Source of the DNA: a virus
DNA length: 64,000 bases
Virus record (IMG/VR): IMGVR_UViG_3300032284_001716
Coordinates: 35,512 to 99,511 of that record
Strand: one strand, 5' to 3'
This document shows, in pieces, positions 16,999 to 26,430 of the stretch. Both the position numbers and the translations under genes were made by a program. The stretch's first letter is position 1; the number at the start of each line of letters is the position of its first letter. The notes below the pieces were generated by a model. That model was not told where the DNA came from and did no database searches. It saw only the letters and a program-made list of their open reading frames with translations.

Positions 16999-18546
16999 AT
17001 GGGAAAGCTGCTACCTGGTTTCAGAAAATCACTTGTTGATGAGATTCAAATTGGTATTCAAGCCAATACATCTCACTACTATGCTTTCGCTGCAAACCCC
17101 GTTCCATTCACCGGCACAATACCTACTACAAAGGGTGATGATTATGACTCTGTTTTTGGTAGTGATTGGAAGATGGTATTTGGCAAAAAGCTAAATGCTA
17201 ATAATATCTTTGCTATGATTAAGAGATATGATTGGACATCTAATACGGTGTATCAATTCTATGATGATAAAAAGGATCTAAGTAACTCACAGTTTTATGT
17301 GATTACAACACCTACTTCATCAGTCGGTTATTATAACATCTACAAGTGTATCGACAATGCTAATGGTGCACCTTCCACATCACAGCCCGATCTAGTTCAG
17401 CCACAAAGCTTTCAGAAGTCTGACGGATATATCTGGAGATATATCAGCTCGATCGATTACGTAACATATGCCAGATATACTACAACAATGTTCGTCCCAA
17501 TTACATCAAATGCCACAATTGTAGCTAGTGCTTCTAATTATACTGGTGTTGAGAAGATTGTTGTTACCAATGCTGGTTCTGGTTATGAAACGTGGCATAA
17601 TGGTGCCATCAACGGTGTGCTTGATAGCTTTACCATTCAGATTGCAAATAATGCAGCTACAGTTGATAACTACTATACAAATAATAGCATCTACATCTAT
17701 GATGTTAACGGTGGAACGGCACAGCTTAGAAACATTGTTGCTTATAATTCAACAATTGGTCAGGGTAACTTTATTACAGTTGATGCTGCAGTTAACACCA
17801 CTCTTATTACTGCCGGCTCTACACAGTATAAAATTTCTCCACAAGTATACTTTGAAACTGATGCATCTTCGAAGCCTAAGGCATATAGCACAATAACACC
17901 GGGTAACAATACAATTGGTGCTATTACTATTGTTGATACAGGTTCAGGTCTAAGTTGGGCCAATGCACGAATCATCAGTAACTCTTCATATGGTACTGGC
18001 GCAACACTTCGTCCTATTGCTCCGCCCGCGGGTGGCCATGGCCGCGCACCTTCAGCTGAACTTCAATCCGCTGGTATTGGTTACTCATTTACATTCTCAA
18101 ATACTGAGCTTAATACTATTTCTACTGACTTAACATACAATCAGATTGGTATCATCAGAAATCCAACATCACTTCTTCAAGATGGATCTGGTGATAGCAA
18201 CGGTGTGTTCTGGTTAGCTAACACATTCAATCAAATTTTGAAGGCAAACATTAATCCAACTGGTGTTCTTTATACAGTTGGTGAGACTGTAAAAGGTAGG
18301 ACTTCAAATGCCACTGGCATTGTTGTCTTCTCTAATAGTTCAGTTCTTTATCTTGCTGGCGATAAATATTTCTCAAATTTAGAGATGGTTACATCTAGTG
18401 ATGGAATTAGATCCACAGCAATCACTATAAATACGTATGGGGACATCTATGCTACCGACGTATATCCGCTGTACGTCCAGAACATTGATAACGTAACGCG
18501 CTCCAATACCCAGTCTGAGACTTTCAAGCTGATCATACAGGTTTAA
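16999..18546 (+). CDS. 8: gp8 baseplate wedge protein
   Basis: 515 residues versus 334 in T4. The gp8 pattern is visible: 'VFGKKLNANNIFAMIKRYDW', 'TVYQFYDDKKDLSNSQFYV', 'YYNIYKCIDNANGAPSTSQP' and 'SDGYIWRYISSIDYV', corresponding to the T4 order of 'dWG..', 'YRCLD' and 'GYVWEYLF'. gp8 joins the wedge to gp7 and gp10. The extra length is beta-rich, with 'NAGSGYETWHNG'-type turns like those in the gp7-like protein. Confidence 0.8.
   Translation: MGKLLPGFRKSLVDEIQIGIQANTSHYYAFAANPVPFTGTIPTTKGDDYDSVFGSDWKMVFGKKLNANNIFAMIKRYDWTSNTVYQFYDDKKDLSNSQFYVITTPTSSVGYYNIYKCIDNANGAPSTSQPDLVQPQSFQKSDGYIWRYISSIDYVTYARYTTTMFVPITSNATIVASASNYTGVEKIVVTNAGSGYETWHNGAINGVLDSFTIQIANNAATVDNYYTNNSIYIYDVNGGTAQLRNIVAYNSTIGQGNFITVDAAVNTTLITAGSTQYKISPQVYFETDASSKPKAYSTITPGNNTIGAITIVDTGSGLSWANARIISNSSYGTGATLRPIAPPAGGHGRAPSAELQSAGIGYSFTFSNTELNTISTDLTYNQIGIIRNPTSLLQDGSGDSNGVFWLANTFNQILKANINPTGVLYTVGETVKGRTSNATGIVVFSNSSVLYLAGDKYFSNLEMVTSSDGIRSTAITINTYGDIYATDVYPLYVQNIDNVTRSNTQSETFKLIIQV
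18426..18433 (+). promoter_or_regulatory. Possible internal late promoter (TATAAATA)
   Basis: A perfect TATAAATA octamer inside the end of gp8, 123 nt before the next gene. Being within coding sequence it may be chance; the real function would be to boost the two large baseplate genes that follow. Confidence 0.3.
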
Positions 18547-18555
18547 GGATAGAAG

Positions 18556-21500
18556 ATGCCGATTAATACAGACTTAAATGTCGCCCCATTTTTTGATGAC
18601 TATGATGCAAACAATCAGTACTATCGTGTTCTGTTCCGCCCGGGCACTGCTCTTCAGGCGCGTGAGCTAACACAGATCCAGTCTATCCTACAGAATCAGG
18701 TTGAGAGCTTTGGTAATTGGGCATTCAAGAATGGTGACATTGTTACCGGCTGTGCTATTACAGATCAGCCAGTTATTCCTTATGTCCGACTAGCTGATAG
18801 ACAAACTAACAGTTATAGTATTACGCCAGCAAATCTTGCTAATACGCGTCTAGTTAGTGCATCATCAAATCTTCAAGCTCGTATCATTCTAGGCAATCCT
18901 GGACTTGTTGGTAACTATCCTAATACTAATATCCTGTATATCCAGTATCTCAATACCGGTACTGCAAATCAGGCAACGTTCTTACCAAATGAAACACTGA
19001 ACATCTATACGATCCCTTCAAATGGGACGATTATTGCAACTGTTAACACATTCTCAAATACTACATCTAACACATATACCACTGGCAATGCGCATGGTAT
19101 CGCCGTTAGTGAAGGTATTGTGTATCTGAATGGTACGTTTGTCAAGGTTCTAAATCCTACATATGGTATTGTCAATGCCTACGGCACGTCTGCCGGTAAT
19201 AACTTTGTTGGATTCCAGCTTGTCGAAACTGTTGTTACTGAGAATCAGGATCCATCACTTCTTGATAATGCGCTTGGCTATCCAAACGAGAATGCACCCG
19301 GTGCGTATCGTTTAATGTTGCAGCCAACGCTTGTTGCGATGGATCAGGCAACTGCTGCAAATACAGACGGTTTTAATCCTATTGCACAGTATAGCTTTGG
19401 TAAGCTTGTCAGTAAGCAGCAGACATTAGTAGATCTTCATTCGATCGTTGATGACGCTATCTCAACACGTATCTATGAAGAAGCCGGCAACTACGTAGTT
19501 AACCCATTTGTTGTTGACACTATCTCTAATGCAGCAGCTCCCGATGCAGCTAATGCTGCAAACGGCTCATCTGATGCAACAAAGGTCCTTGCTCGTGTCA
19601 ATCCTGGTGTAGGATATGCCCAGGGCCATAGAGTTGAACTTATCGCAACTCGCTATGCACCTGTTCGTCGTGGTAATGATACGGTATCCTATAAGTCACA
19701 GCAGATTACGTTTAACTACGGTAGCTACTTTGTACTTAATGAAGTATCTGGTGCATTCGCTTTCAGCACGGGTCAAACAGTTGACCTCTATAATACAGTT
19801 CAACAGTCTGTTACGAATAGAACATTCGGAGGCCTATCTGTTGCGGGTACTAAGATTGGTACAGCACAGGTTCGTTGCTTCACATACAACGCCGGCATTC
19901 CTGGTCTTAAGGATGCAACATATATCCTTCACGTATTCAACGTTCAGATGATCGCTGGTTATAATACTAACCAAGTCGTCTCCGTGTATCTGAATGGTAC
20001 ACCAAAGGCTGTTGGTGACGTTGTCGGTACCGGTCTTCAGTCTGCAAGTACGAAGGATCAACTATACTCAGTTGGTGCAGTTGGCCTAAAGAATCTTAGA
20101 GACTCTGCAAATAACAATAACACTCAGTATGTGTATAGAAGCCAGAACACATCTGCAACTATGCTATCTAATGGTTATATCTCTGTCACTATCCCTGCAT
20201 CTGCAACTGGTGGTACAGACATCCTATCATATGGTAATACCGGTTCAGCCACTCTTCCATCAGTTGATGGTGCTTCTTTCATCGTCATGTCACAGGCTAA
20301 TAATCAGTCTGCATCACTGACAGGTACAGTTAACGTCAGCACATCATCAAACGTTGTGACTGCATCTTCACCTATCCTATCAACAACATTCTATCAGGGT
20401 GATCAGGTTAAGGTAGGCACTGAAATTAGAACTGTTATAACAGTTTCAAACTCAACATCGATGGTTGTTGATGCTCCTTGGTCAGTTGCAAATGCCGCTG
20501 CTAACTACTATAAGTTTATTGCAGCCGGTAAGATCATCCCCGTATATCAGGCTGGTTCAACGGGTGGTGTGTACATCATTAACACAACAAGCTTTGCGGT
20601 TGCAACTAACCTAGCGCTTGCTGGTTCAAGCGGTGTAACAGTCACTTATGATACACAAAGAACAAGCACTATACCTGCTCAAAAGGTTATTAAGAAGAAT
20701 CGCTTTGTCAAGATTCAGGCTAACACGAATCCGGCTGGTCCTCAGGGTCCATACTGCCTTGGTGTTGCCGACGTTCATCAAGTTAGTGCAATCTACGGTT
20801 CAGCTGATGGTTCATATACAACAAGCGGTGTTAACTTAACATCTGCTTTTGCATGGGACCATGGTCAGAAGGACACTCACTATGACTATGGTAAGATTAT
20901 TCCTACCGGTGGTTATAGCCCTTCAACATATCCTTATCTACTAGTTCAGCTTGACTACTTTGTTCCGAATACAACACCAGGTTCTGGCTTCTTCACTGTA
21001 GAGTCGTACGCAATCGATGATTCGAACTCTTCTAATAATAATGCAATTCAAACTAAAGATATTCCTGTCTATGTTGACGAGGGTGGTACTACACGCTGGC
21101 TGAGAGACTATATCGATTTCCGTATCCCTGCAAACAACGTTTCAGCAGATACCGGTTCAATCGATAGCAGCAATGCTACCCAAGTTACAACTGCAATTGC
21201 CCTAGCAACTGTCAATCCATCTAATACACTGACGCTGGCTACCGGTTCTGGCTTGATGACACCTGCTTACGGTAAGAATATGAGCGTAGATTATACGATC
21301 TATCTGCCGCGCCAAGATCTTGTCATGATTACTGCTGACACAACGATCAAGATTAAAGAAGGTCTATCAACCGCTGCGCCACAAACTCCATTGTCACCTG
21401 ACAATGCAATGACACTTGCAGTTCTTAACATTCCTCCATATCCTTCGCTGACAACAGACCAGGTTGATTCTAACCGCCTGAATAATCAGCGTTCTATCAA

Positions 21501-22317
21501 TATGGTTCGTGACACCTCAACGGCTATTACTGTTAACCTAGTTATGAACCGTCGCTATACAATGAAGGATATTGGTAAGCTTGATAATCGTATCGGCAAC
21601 CTAGAGTACTATACATCTCTATCTCTTCTTGAGCAGAAGGCAAAGTCAACAAGCGTCACCGATCAGAATGGTTTAGACCGCTTTAAGAATGGTATCTTTG
21701 TCGATCCATTTACAGACTTCAAGAATAGTGATGTAACAAACCCAGAGTATAGCATTGCCATTGATCAAAATAGAGGTCTTGCGCGTCCTAAGTTCATCAC
21801 TGAGGTTATTAAGTTTGACTTCAATGCTGGGTCATCTACAAATATCCAGAAGACTTCACGCCTTCTAACACTTCCATATACCTCTAACTCGTTCATTAAC
21901 CAGCCATACGCTACAAAGTATAGATCATCGGCACACGTTGCGTCTGCGTGGAACGGTACTCTGGTTCTTGCACCTGCCTATAGCAACCATATAGATACTA
22001 ACAATACAGCTTCTGTTGGTATCACTATAGATAATGCAACACCATGGCAGCAATTTGCTAACTCACCTATGGGTTCAGCGTGGGGTAGTTGGCAGACTAC
22101 TTCTAATGTATCAAGCTATAGCGTACAGACAGGTACACAAGACGTCTTGAAGGTTGAGCTTGGTTATCAGTATGTGCAGAGTACTGCTCAGCAGGCTATC
22201 GATAGAGCGATTGGTCAATATCAGGCTCAAGGTTATCAGATTGGTGGAACATCAACTACATTTACCTCTGGCCATGGTGGTATTGGTTCGAACGCGTCGA
22301 TAACAAAAATTAATTAA
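18556..22317 (+). CDS. Large DUF4815-type baseplate/fibre structural protein
   Basis: 1253 residues. The N-terminal region 'INTDLNVAPFFDDYDANNQY', 'YRVLFRPGTALQARELTQIQ' and 'SILQNQVESFGNWAFKNGD' is the DUF4815 signature found in virion proteins of aquatic T4-like phages. The body is beta-rich; residues about 575-660 carry a 'TGTVNVSTSSNVVTASSPIL' / 'GDQVKVG' / 'VSNSTSMVVDAPW' module. The C-terminal third has 'LDNRIGNLEYYTSLSLLEQK', a conserved helix of this family. By position after gp8 it may fill the role of T4 gp10 (wedge pin). That role is inferred. Confidence 0.75.
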   Translation: MPINTDLNVAPFFDDYDANNQYYRVLFRPGTALQARELTQIQSILQNQVESFGNWAFKNGDIVTGCAITDQPVIPYVRLADRQTNSYSITPANLANTRLVSASSNLQARIILGNPGLVGNYPNTNILYIQYLNTGTANQATFLPNETLNIYTIPSNGTIIATVNTFSNTTSNTYTTGNAHGIAVSEGIVYLNGTFVKVLNPTYGIVNAYGTSAGNNFVGFQLVETVVTENQDPSLLDNALGYPNENAPGAYRLMLQPTLVAMDQATAANTDGFNPIAQYSFGKLVSKQQTLVDLHSIVDDAISTRIYEEAGNYVVNPFVVDTISNAAAPDAANAANGSSDATKVLARVNPGVGYAQGHRVELIATRYAPVRRGNDTVSYKSQQITFNYGSYFVLNEVSGAFAFSTGQTVDLYNTVQQSVTNRTFGGLSVAGTKIGTAQVRCFTYNAGIPGLKDATYILHVFNVQMIAGYNTNQVVSVYLNGTPKAVGDVVGTGLQSASTKDQLYSVGAVGLKNLRDSANNNNTQYVYRSQNTSATMLSNGYISVTIPASATGGTDILSYGNTGSATLPSVDGASFIVMSQANNQSASLTGTVNVSTSSNVVTASSPILSTTFYQGDQVKVGTEIRTVITVSNSTSMVVDAPWSVANAAANYYKFIAAGKIIPVYQAGSTGGVYIINTTSFAVATNLALAGSSGVTVTYDTQRTSTIPAQKVIKKNRFVKIQANTNPAGPQGPYCLGVADVHQVSAIYGSADGSYTTSGVNLTSAFAWDHGQKDTHYDYGKIIPTGGYSPSTYPYLLVQLDYFVPNTTPGSGFFTVESYAIDDSNSSNNNAIQTKDIPVYVDEGGTTRWLRDYIDFRIPANNVSADTGSIDSSNATQVTTAIALATVNPSNTLTLATGSGLMTPAYGKNMSVDYTIYLPRQDLVMITADTTIKIKEGLSTAAPQTPLSPDNAMTLAVLNIPPYPSLTTDQVDSNRLNNQRSINMVRDTSTAITVNLVMNRRYTMKDIGKLDNRIGNLEYYTSLSLLEQKAKSTSVTDQNGLDRFKNGIFVDPFTDFKNSDVTNPEYSIAIDQNRGLARPKFITEVIKFDFNAGSSTNIQKTSRLLTLPYTSNSFINQPYATKYRSSAHVASAWNGTLVLAPAYSNHIDTNNTASVGITIDNATPWQQFANSPMGSAWGSWQTTSNVSSYSVQTGTQDVLKVELGYQYVQSTAQQAIDRAIGQYQAQGYQIGGTSTTFTSGHGGIGSNASITKIN

Positions 22318-22331
22318 GTTGGAGATATAAA

Positions 22332-25013
22332 TTGAGCGCAGTTTTAAGCACATACACTACAGATGTTGAGACCTCTACTCGTAGTGGCCAACAGGTGGTT
22401 GTGGATACAAACACAACTAAGCAAAATATCGGTAATTTTGTTACTGATATTTCTCTGCAGCCATACATGGCAGCGGAGGTTATCTCCTTCTATGCTTACA
22501 ATATTCGCCCAGGTGCCCGTGTCCACTGCTTCTTTGATAGTGTCAATGTTGATGCTTACTGCGCGCCGGGCGTCACATCAGTGGCTAACACAACATCTAT
22601 CGATACCTCAACAAACGCGTCTATCGTAAAGACTGCAGACTGGGGTACTGCAATCTATGCAGACTCAGCAGGTCATGTGTTTGGTCAGTTTGCTATTCCT
22701 GGCGGAACGTTTAAGACAGGTGACCGTACATTCACAATTGCTGATACTGCTAACCTGATCCTTGGTGCCGATGCTCTTACAACTAAAGCTGCAGCAACAT
22801 TCACTGCATCTAATCTAAGTGTTACTAAACAGACTGTAACACTGACGACAGTTAACCCAATTGTGTCGGTTGTCCCTGTATCACAAACAGTTGTAAACAC
22901 AACCTATTCGAACACATCAATTAATCTTCCTGACATCGTTTATATCGATGCTCAGTGGGAGCCTATTGCTCAGACACTTTCTATTAACACACCTAACGGT
23001 GAAGCTGGTGTTTATGCAGTATCACTTGACCTATACTTTAAGCAGAAGTCATCTCTTGGTAACCATGGTGTAACTGTATATCTCTGTGAGATCGCCAACG
23101 GTTATCCTGATGGCAAAAAGATTCTGCCGTTCTCAACAGTGCACTTAAATGACGCTGACATCAATATTAGCGAGGATGCATCGGTTAAGACTACATTCGT
23201 ATTTGAAGCTCCTGTTTTCCTAAACAATGGAATAGAATACGCCTTTATCTGTAAGCCTGATGCTAACGATCCGGACATTTGGGTTTATAGTGCTGCACTA
23301 GGCGACATCGATATTAAATCTGGTATTCAGGTATACAGCCAGCCAGTTCAAGGCACAGCATTCTTCGGTGCCACTATGACAGAGTGGACCGCACTACAAA
23401 CAGAATATATCAAACATACACTCAATATTGCTGTATTCACTCAGGCAAGAGGCGATGTTTATTTTAACAATTCTAACACTGACTATCTGACAATTCAGAA
23501 TATTGCTTTTAATAACTCTAATACGACGATTCTTCCGGGTGATACAGTATATCAGTCAGGCAACAGCACAGTCACAACAGTTAATACCTCAATTAAGGGA
23601 ACTGTTCATGGATATGATAATACACGAAACATCCTTCGTGTTTCCGATTCTGGTGCAAACTTCTCAAATAATGCATACATCCAAGTACATCGTTTTGCCA
23701 ACTCAACACTAAGATCATCACCCGGACCCAACACATCTACACTAGTAGCTTTCGGTAATACCGGTGCAATATACAATCCTGTTGTAGACTCTATCGTTGG
23801 TCAGTTTGCTACGATCACTCCTGCAGGTACAAGCGTAAGCTTTGACTATAAGGGTGCCAGCAACACATACCTGATTGATACTGGCAACTCAATTCCGATT
23901 ACCCCTGGTATCGAAACAGATATGTTCGATAAGGAAAGAATTGTAGGTAGCGTATCGAACGAAGCATCAGCCGGTACCGGTAAGACACTGACAATGCATG
24001 CGCGCATGCAATCTGACTCTGCTCTTCTTTCACCGGTCATTGATCTTGTCAAGGCTAATAGTTTAGTTATTGCGAATCAGGTCGACCCTGTAGGTTTCAT
24101 TTATAATGAGTACTATAACAATGGTACATCAAAGACAAAGTATATCTCTCAACTTGTCACTCTAGCCGCTGGTCAGGATGCACAGGATCTGCAGATCCAT
24201 CTAACAGCACACCGTCCGGTCGGTACCGATATTCAGGTTTATGTTAAGTTCCTTAATAGCCAAGATCCTGAACCAATGGTTAATAAGACTTGGACACCAA
24301 TGGTTAACCTCGGTTGGAATATCTATGGCGATCCGGGCAATCCAAATGCATCCAATGAATATGTATTCCAGACATTCCCTTACTATGGTCTAACACCTAC
24401 AACCGGCACTATTACTGCTAACAGCGTATTGGCTAATACAGTAACTGGCGTCAGTACTCTGTTTGGTACAGAGGTTAAGGTTGGCCAGTGGATTAACATG
24501 GCTGCAAACACAACGTACTCTGAAAATGCACGTCAGGTTGTTGCAATTGCAAGTAACACCTCAATGACTCTGAGCGCACCATTTGGTACTAACTATGCTG
24601 CTGGTTCTTCATACTATATTGTGCCACCACCTACTACGGCTTGGAACTCAACGACATTCTCGACACTTCAGACTGGTAATATCGCTGCAAATACGACGAC
24701 AAATATCATTACCGGTACAGGTACAAACTTCCTATCACTTCTACCTGGACAAACCATTAGTTTTGCACAGGATAGTGATATTATCGTTAGTATCACTAAC
24801 TCTACATCTTTGGCGGTACGTACTCCGTGGTCATCAACGGTATCTGGTGCTAACATGTATCTGGTAAGCACTGGTGGTGTTTCTTATCTGAACTCTAAGA
24901 ATAGCCTATACACAACATTTAATAGATTCCAAATTAAGGTTATCCTTCAATCAAACGATAGCTCTAAAGTCCCACTTATCAATGACTTACGAGCATTGGC
25001 TATGCAGCTCTAA
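22332..25013 (+). CDS. Large virion structural protein, baseplate/fibre connector candidate
   Basis: 893 residues from TTG at 22332, which has GGAG eight bases upstream. The start 'NIGNFVTDISLQPYMAAEVI' and 'FYAYNIRPGARVHCFFDSV' continues themes of the DUF4815 partner proteins of T4-like phages. The middle reads like a beta-sandwich ('GVYAVSLDLYFKQKSSLGNH', 'IEYAFICKPDANDP'). Two copies of the small 'GT.F..GQ.I....SNTSM.L..P' module lie near residues 700-770 and 775-835. It ends 'FQIKVILQSNDSSKVPLIND', a frequent tail ending in such proteins. Function is inferred from position beside the DUF4815 gene. Confidence 0.65.
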   Translation: MSAVLSTYTTDVETSTRSGQQVVVDTNTTKQNIGNFVTDISLQPYMAAEVISFYAYNIRPGARVHCFFDSVNVDAYCAPGVTSVANTTSIDTSTNASIVKTADWGTAIYADSAGHVFGQFAIPGGTFKTGDRTFTIADTANLILGADALTTKAAATFTASNLSVTKQTVTLTTVNPIVSVVPVSQTVVNTTYSNTSINLPDIVYIDAQWEPIAQTLSINTPNGEAGVYAVSLDLYFKQKSSLGNHGVTVYLCEIANGYPDGKKILPFSTVHLNDADINISEDASVKTTFVFEAPVFLNNGIEYAFICKPDANDPDIWVYSAALGDIDIKSGIQVYSQPVQGTAFFGATMTEWTALQTEYIKHTLNIAVFTQARGDVYFNNSNTDYLTIQNIAFNNSNTTILPGDTVYQSGNSTVTTVNTSIKGTVHGYDNTRNILRVSDSGANFSNNAYIQVHRFANSTLRSSPGPNTSTLVAFGNTGAIYNPVVDSIVGQFATITPAGTSVSFDYKGASNTYLIDTGNSIPITPGIETDMFDKERIVGSVSNEASAGTGKTLTMHARMQSDSALLSPVIDLVKANSLVIANQVDPVGFIYNEYYNNGTSKTKYISQLVTLAAGQDAQDLQIHLTAHRPVGTDIQVYVKFLNSQDPEPMVNKTWTPMVNLGWNIYGDPGNPNASNEYVFQTFPYYGLTPTTGTITANSVLANTVTGVSTLFGTEVKVGQWINMAANTTYSENARQVVAIASNTSMTLSAPFGTNYAAGSSYYIVPPPTTAWNSTTFSTLQTGNIAANTTTNIITGTGTNFLSLLPGQTISFAQDSDIIVSITNSTSLAVRTPWSSTVSGANMYLVSTGGVSYLNSKNSLYTTFNRFQIKVILQSNDSSKVPLINDLRALAMQL

Positions 25014-25014
25014 A

Positions 25015-25227
25015 ATGTCTAATAAATATGTAAAGACTGATGTTGAAGGTTTAGTTAGAGATATGCATTCAGGAGCAATCCTAAATGTGGACTACGCTGG
25101 ACTCTCAGCTTATAAGAAACAAAAGAAGGCGTTTGAGACGACTCAGAATATGTCTGAAAGACTGGATAAGTTAGAAGGCGATATGGATGAGATTAAACAG
25201 ATGCTACAACTGCTATTAAAAAGATAG
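25015..25227 (+). CDS. Small coiled-coil virion-operon protein
   Basis: 70 residues from the ATG at 25015, which follows the preceding stop by one base; a longer reading would start inside the upstream gene. The start 'YVKTDVEGLVRDMHSGAILN' is a motif I associate with small conserved proteins in aquatic T4-like phages. The C-terminal half is a heptad-like helix ('MSERLDKLEGDMDEIKQMLQ'). Role unknown; probably a structural or assembly factor. Confidence 0.65.
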   Translation: MSNKYVKTDVEGLVRDMHSGAILNVDYAGLSAYKKQKKAFETTQNMSERLDKLEGDMDEIKQMLQLLLKR

Positions 25228-25233
25228 GCTTAA

Positions 25234-25809
25234 ATGACAGTCACAGTTCAAAATACTACGGTCACTAGTACGTTCGACTTCTGGCGAAATCGTACTAACG
25301 AACTTGCAACTGCGATGTCGACAGTGGCTGTCACGGTCAACTCTAATACAGCTGCAGGTAATGCTGCTATCTCCGGAACGTTTACTGCTAACGTAATTAA
25401 CGTTTCTAATGGTTCTAGCAATATCGTCATCTCATCACCAACCACTGCCCAGAAGACAAGTGGTCAGTATGCTCTGAATGCCAATAACTCTTGGACTTAT
25501 AATCCAACGAGTAATGGTTCATTCACAACAAATGGCCCATTGATTCAGAATGTCGATAGTTTTGCTATGACCTTCAATGCTGCTGAATATTTAATTAGTG
25601 TTGTTGATAATACAGCCAATAATTTCTATGCCTCAAAGCTTCTAGTCACCCACAATACCGGCAATAGTTTTGTGACAGAGTATGGTAGCATCACTACTAA
25701 TACAGCACTTGGTACTTTTAGCTCTGGATCTAACTCAACAGCTGTTATCCTTAGATTCACACCAACCTCTTCGAATACCACTGTTAAATTTGCAAGGACA
25801 CTTATCTAA
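25234..25809 (+). CDS. Small beta-rich virion protein
   Basis: 191 residues. It starts 'TVTSTFDFWRNRTNELATAM' and continues with a Ser/Asn/Thr-rich beta segment, then a compact domain ('IQNVDSFAMTFNAAEYLISV', 'KLLVTHNTGNSFVTEYGSI') that resembles a stand-alone fibre knob. No named family is recognised. The stop overlaps the next ATG (TAATG), so it is translated with the following two small genes. Confidence 0.55.
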   Translation: MTVTVQNTTVTSTFDFWRNRTNELATAMSTVAVTVNSNTAAGNAAISGTFTANVINVSNGSSNIVISSPTTAQKTSGQYALNANNSWTYNPTSNGSFTTNGPLIQNVDSFAMTFNAAEYLISVVDNTANNFYASKLLVTHNTGNSFVTEYGSITTNTALGTFSSGSNSTAVILRFTPTSSNTTVKFARTLI

Positions 25810-26141
25810 TGGCCACTAAGGCTAATTTAGTCATTGATCAGGGGGCCACTTATAGTACTGACATCTATCTACTAGATGATAATGGCGATTCGTTGATGCT
25901 TGGAAATTATACTGTGGCTTCTCAGATGAGAAAGTCATACACATCTTCAAACGCTATTAGCTTTTCCTGCAGTACCAACGTTATTGAAGGAACTATTACA
26001 TTATCATTAACAGCTGCACAAACCGGCGCTATTACACCAGGACGTTTTGTATATGATGTAGAACTAACGGACACATATTCAAACACGGTTTCCCGTGTGG
26101 TGGAAGGTATTGTCACGGTAACACCTCAAGTAACGAGGTAA
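25809..26141 (+). CDS. Ig-like/BppU-N-like small structural protein
   Basis: 110 residues with a beta-sandwich pattern: 'ANLVIDQGATYSTDIYLLDD', 'YTVASQMRKSYTS', 'GTITLSLTAAQTGAITPGRF' and 'YDVELTDTYSNTVSRVVEGI'. This layout ('D.GaTf...i.l', then 'PGRYVYDvel...g.v.rv.eG.v.v.P') is shared with N-terminal attachment domains of phage baseplate upper proteins. It likely decorates or links a baseplate or fibre part. The assignment is by pattern only. Confidence 0.6.
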   Translation: MATKANLVIDQGATYSTDIYLLDDNGDSLMLGNYTVASQMRKSYTSSNAISFSCSTNVIEGTITLSLTAAQTGAITPGRFVYDVELTDTYSNTVSRVVEGIVTVTPQVTR

Positions 26142-26143
26142 AT

Positions 26144-26383
26144 ATGTCCAACATAATTGTAGCCAAGGTCAATAACGGTGGTGTGATAAACAGTCAGACA
26201 CCAGTGACCATCAAGAATACTCCTACCCTGATTAGCGGTAACGCTCATCTTAGGGTTGAGCAACTAACCAATGTAGATTCAACCGGGGAAGTAGACGGGG
26301 GAACACTAATTTATAATGCTAATACGGGAACATGGTCTATACAACAGATCATAGTTACGTTCTTTGATGGTGGATCTTTCTAA
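26144..26383 (+). CDS. Small virion-operon protein ending in GGSF
   Basis: 79 residues, largely beta ('IIVAKVNNGGVINSQTPVTI', 'LRVEQLTNVDSTGEVDGGTL'). The ending 'FFDGGSF' is similar to the end of the next gene product ('STLDGGTF'), so both may finish with a common docking or trimer-end motif. Not recognised. It sits three bases after the previous stop and just before a late promoter. Confidence 0.55.
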   Translation: MSNIIVAKVNNGGVINSQTPVTIKNTPTLISGNAHLRVEQLTNVDSTGEVDGGTLIYNANTGTWSIQQIIVTFFDGGSF

Positions 26384-26393
26384 TCCTAAATCT

Positions 26394-26401
26394 TATAAAT
26401 A
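26394..26401 (+). promoter_or_regulatory. T4-type late promoter (TATAAATA)
   Basis: Perfect TATAAATA in a 47-nt gap, 30 nt before the ATG of the 657-residue fibre gene. It would start a fibre-gene unit. Confidence 0.7.
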
Positions 26402-26430
26402 TAAGAAAATAACAAAGAGGACCACCAGTA

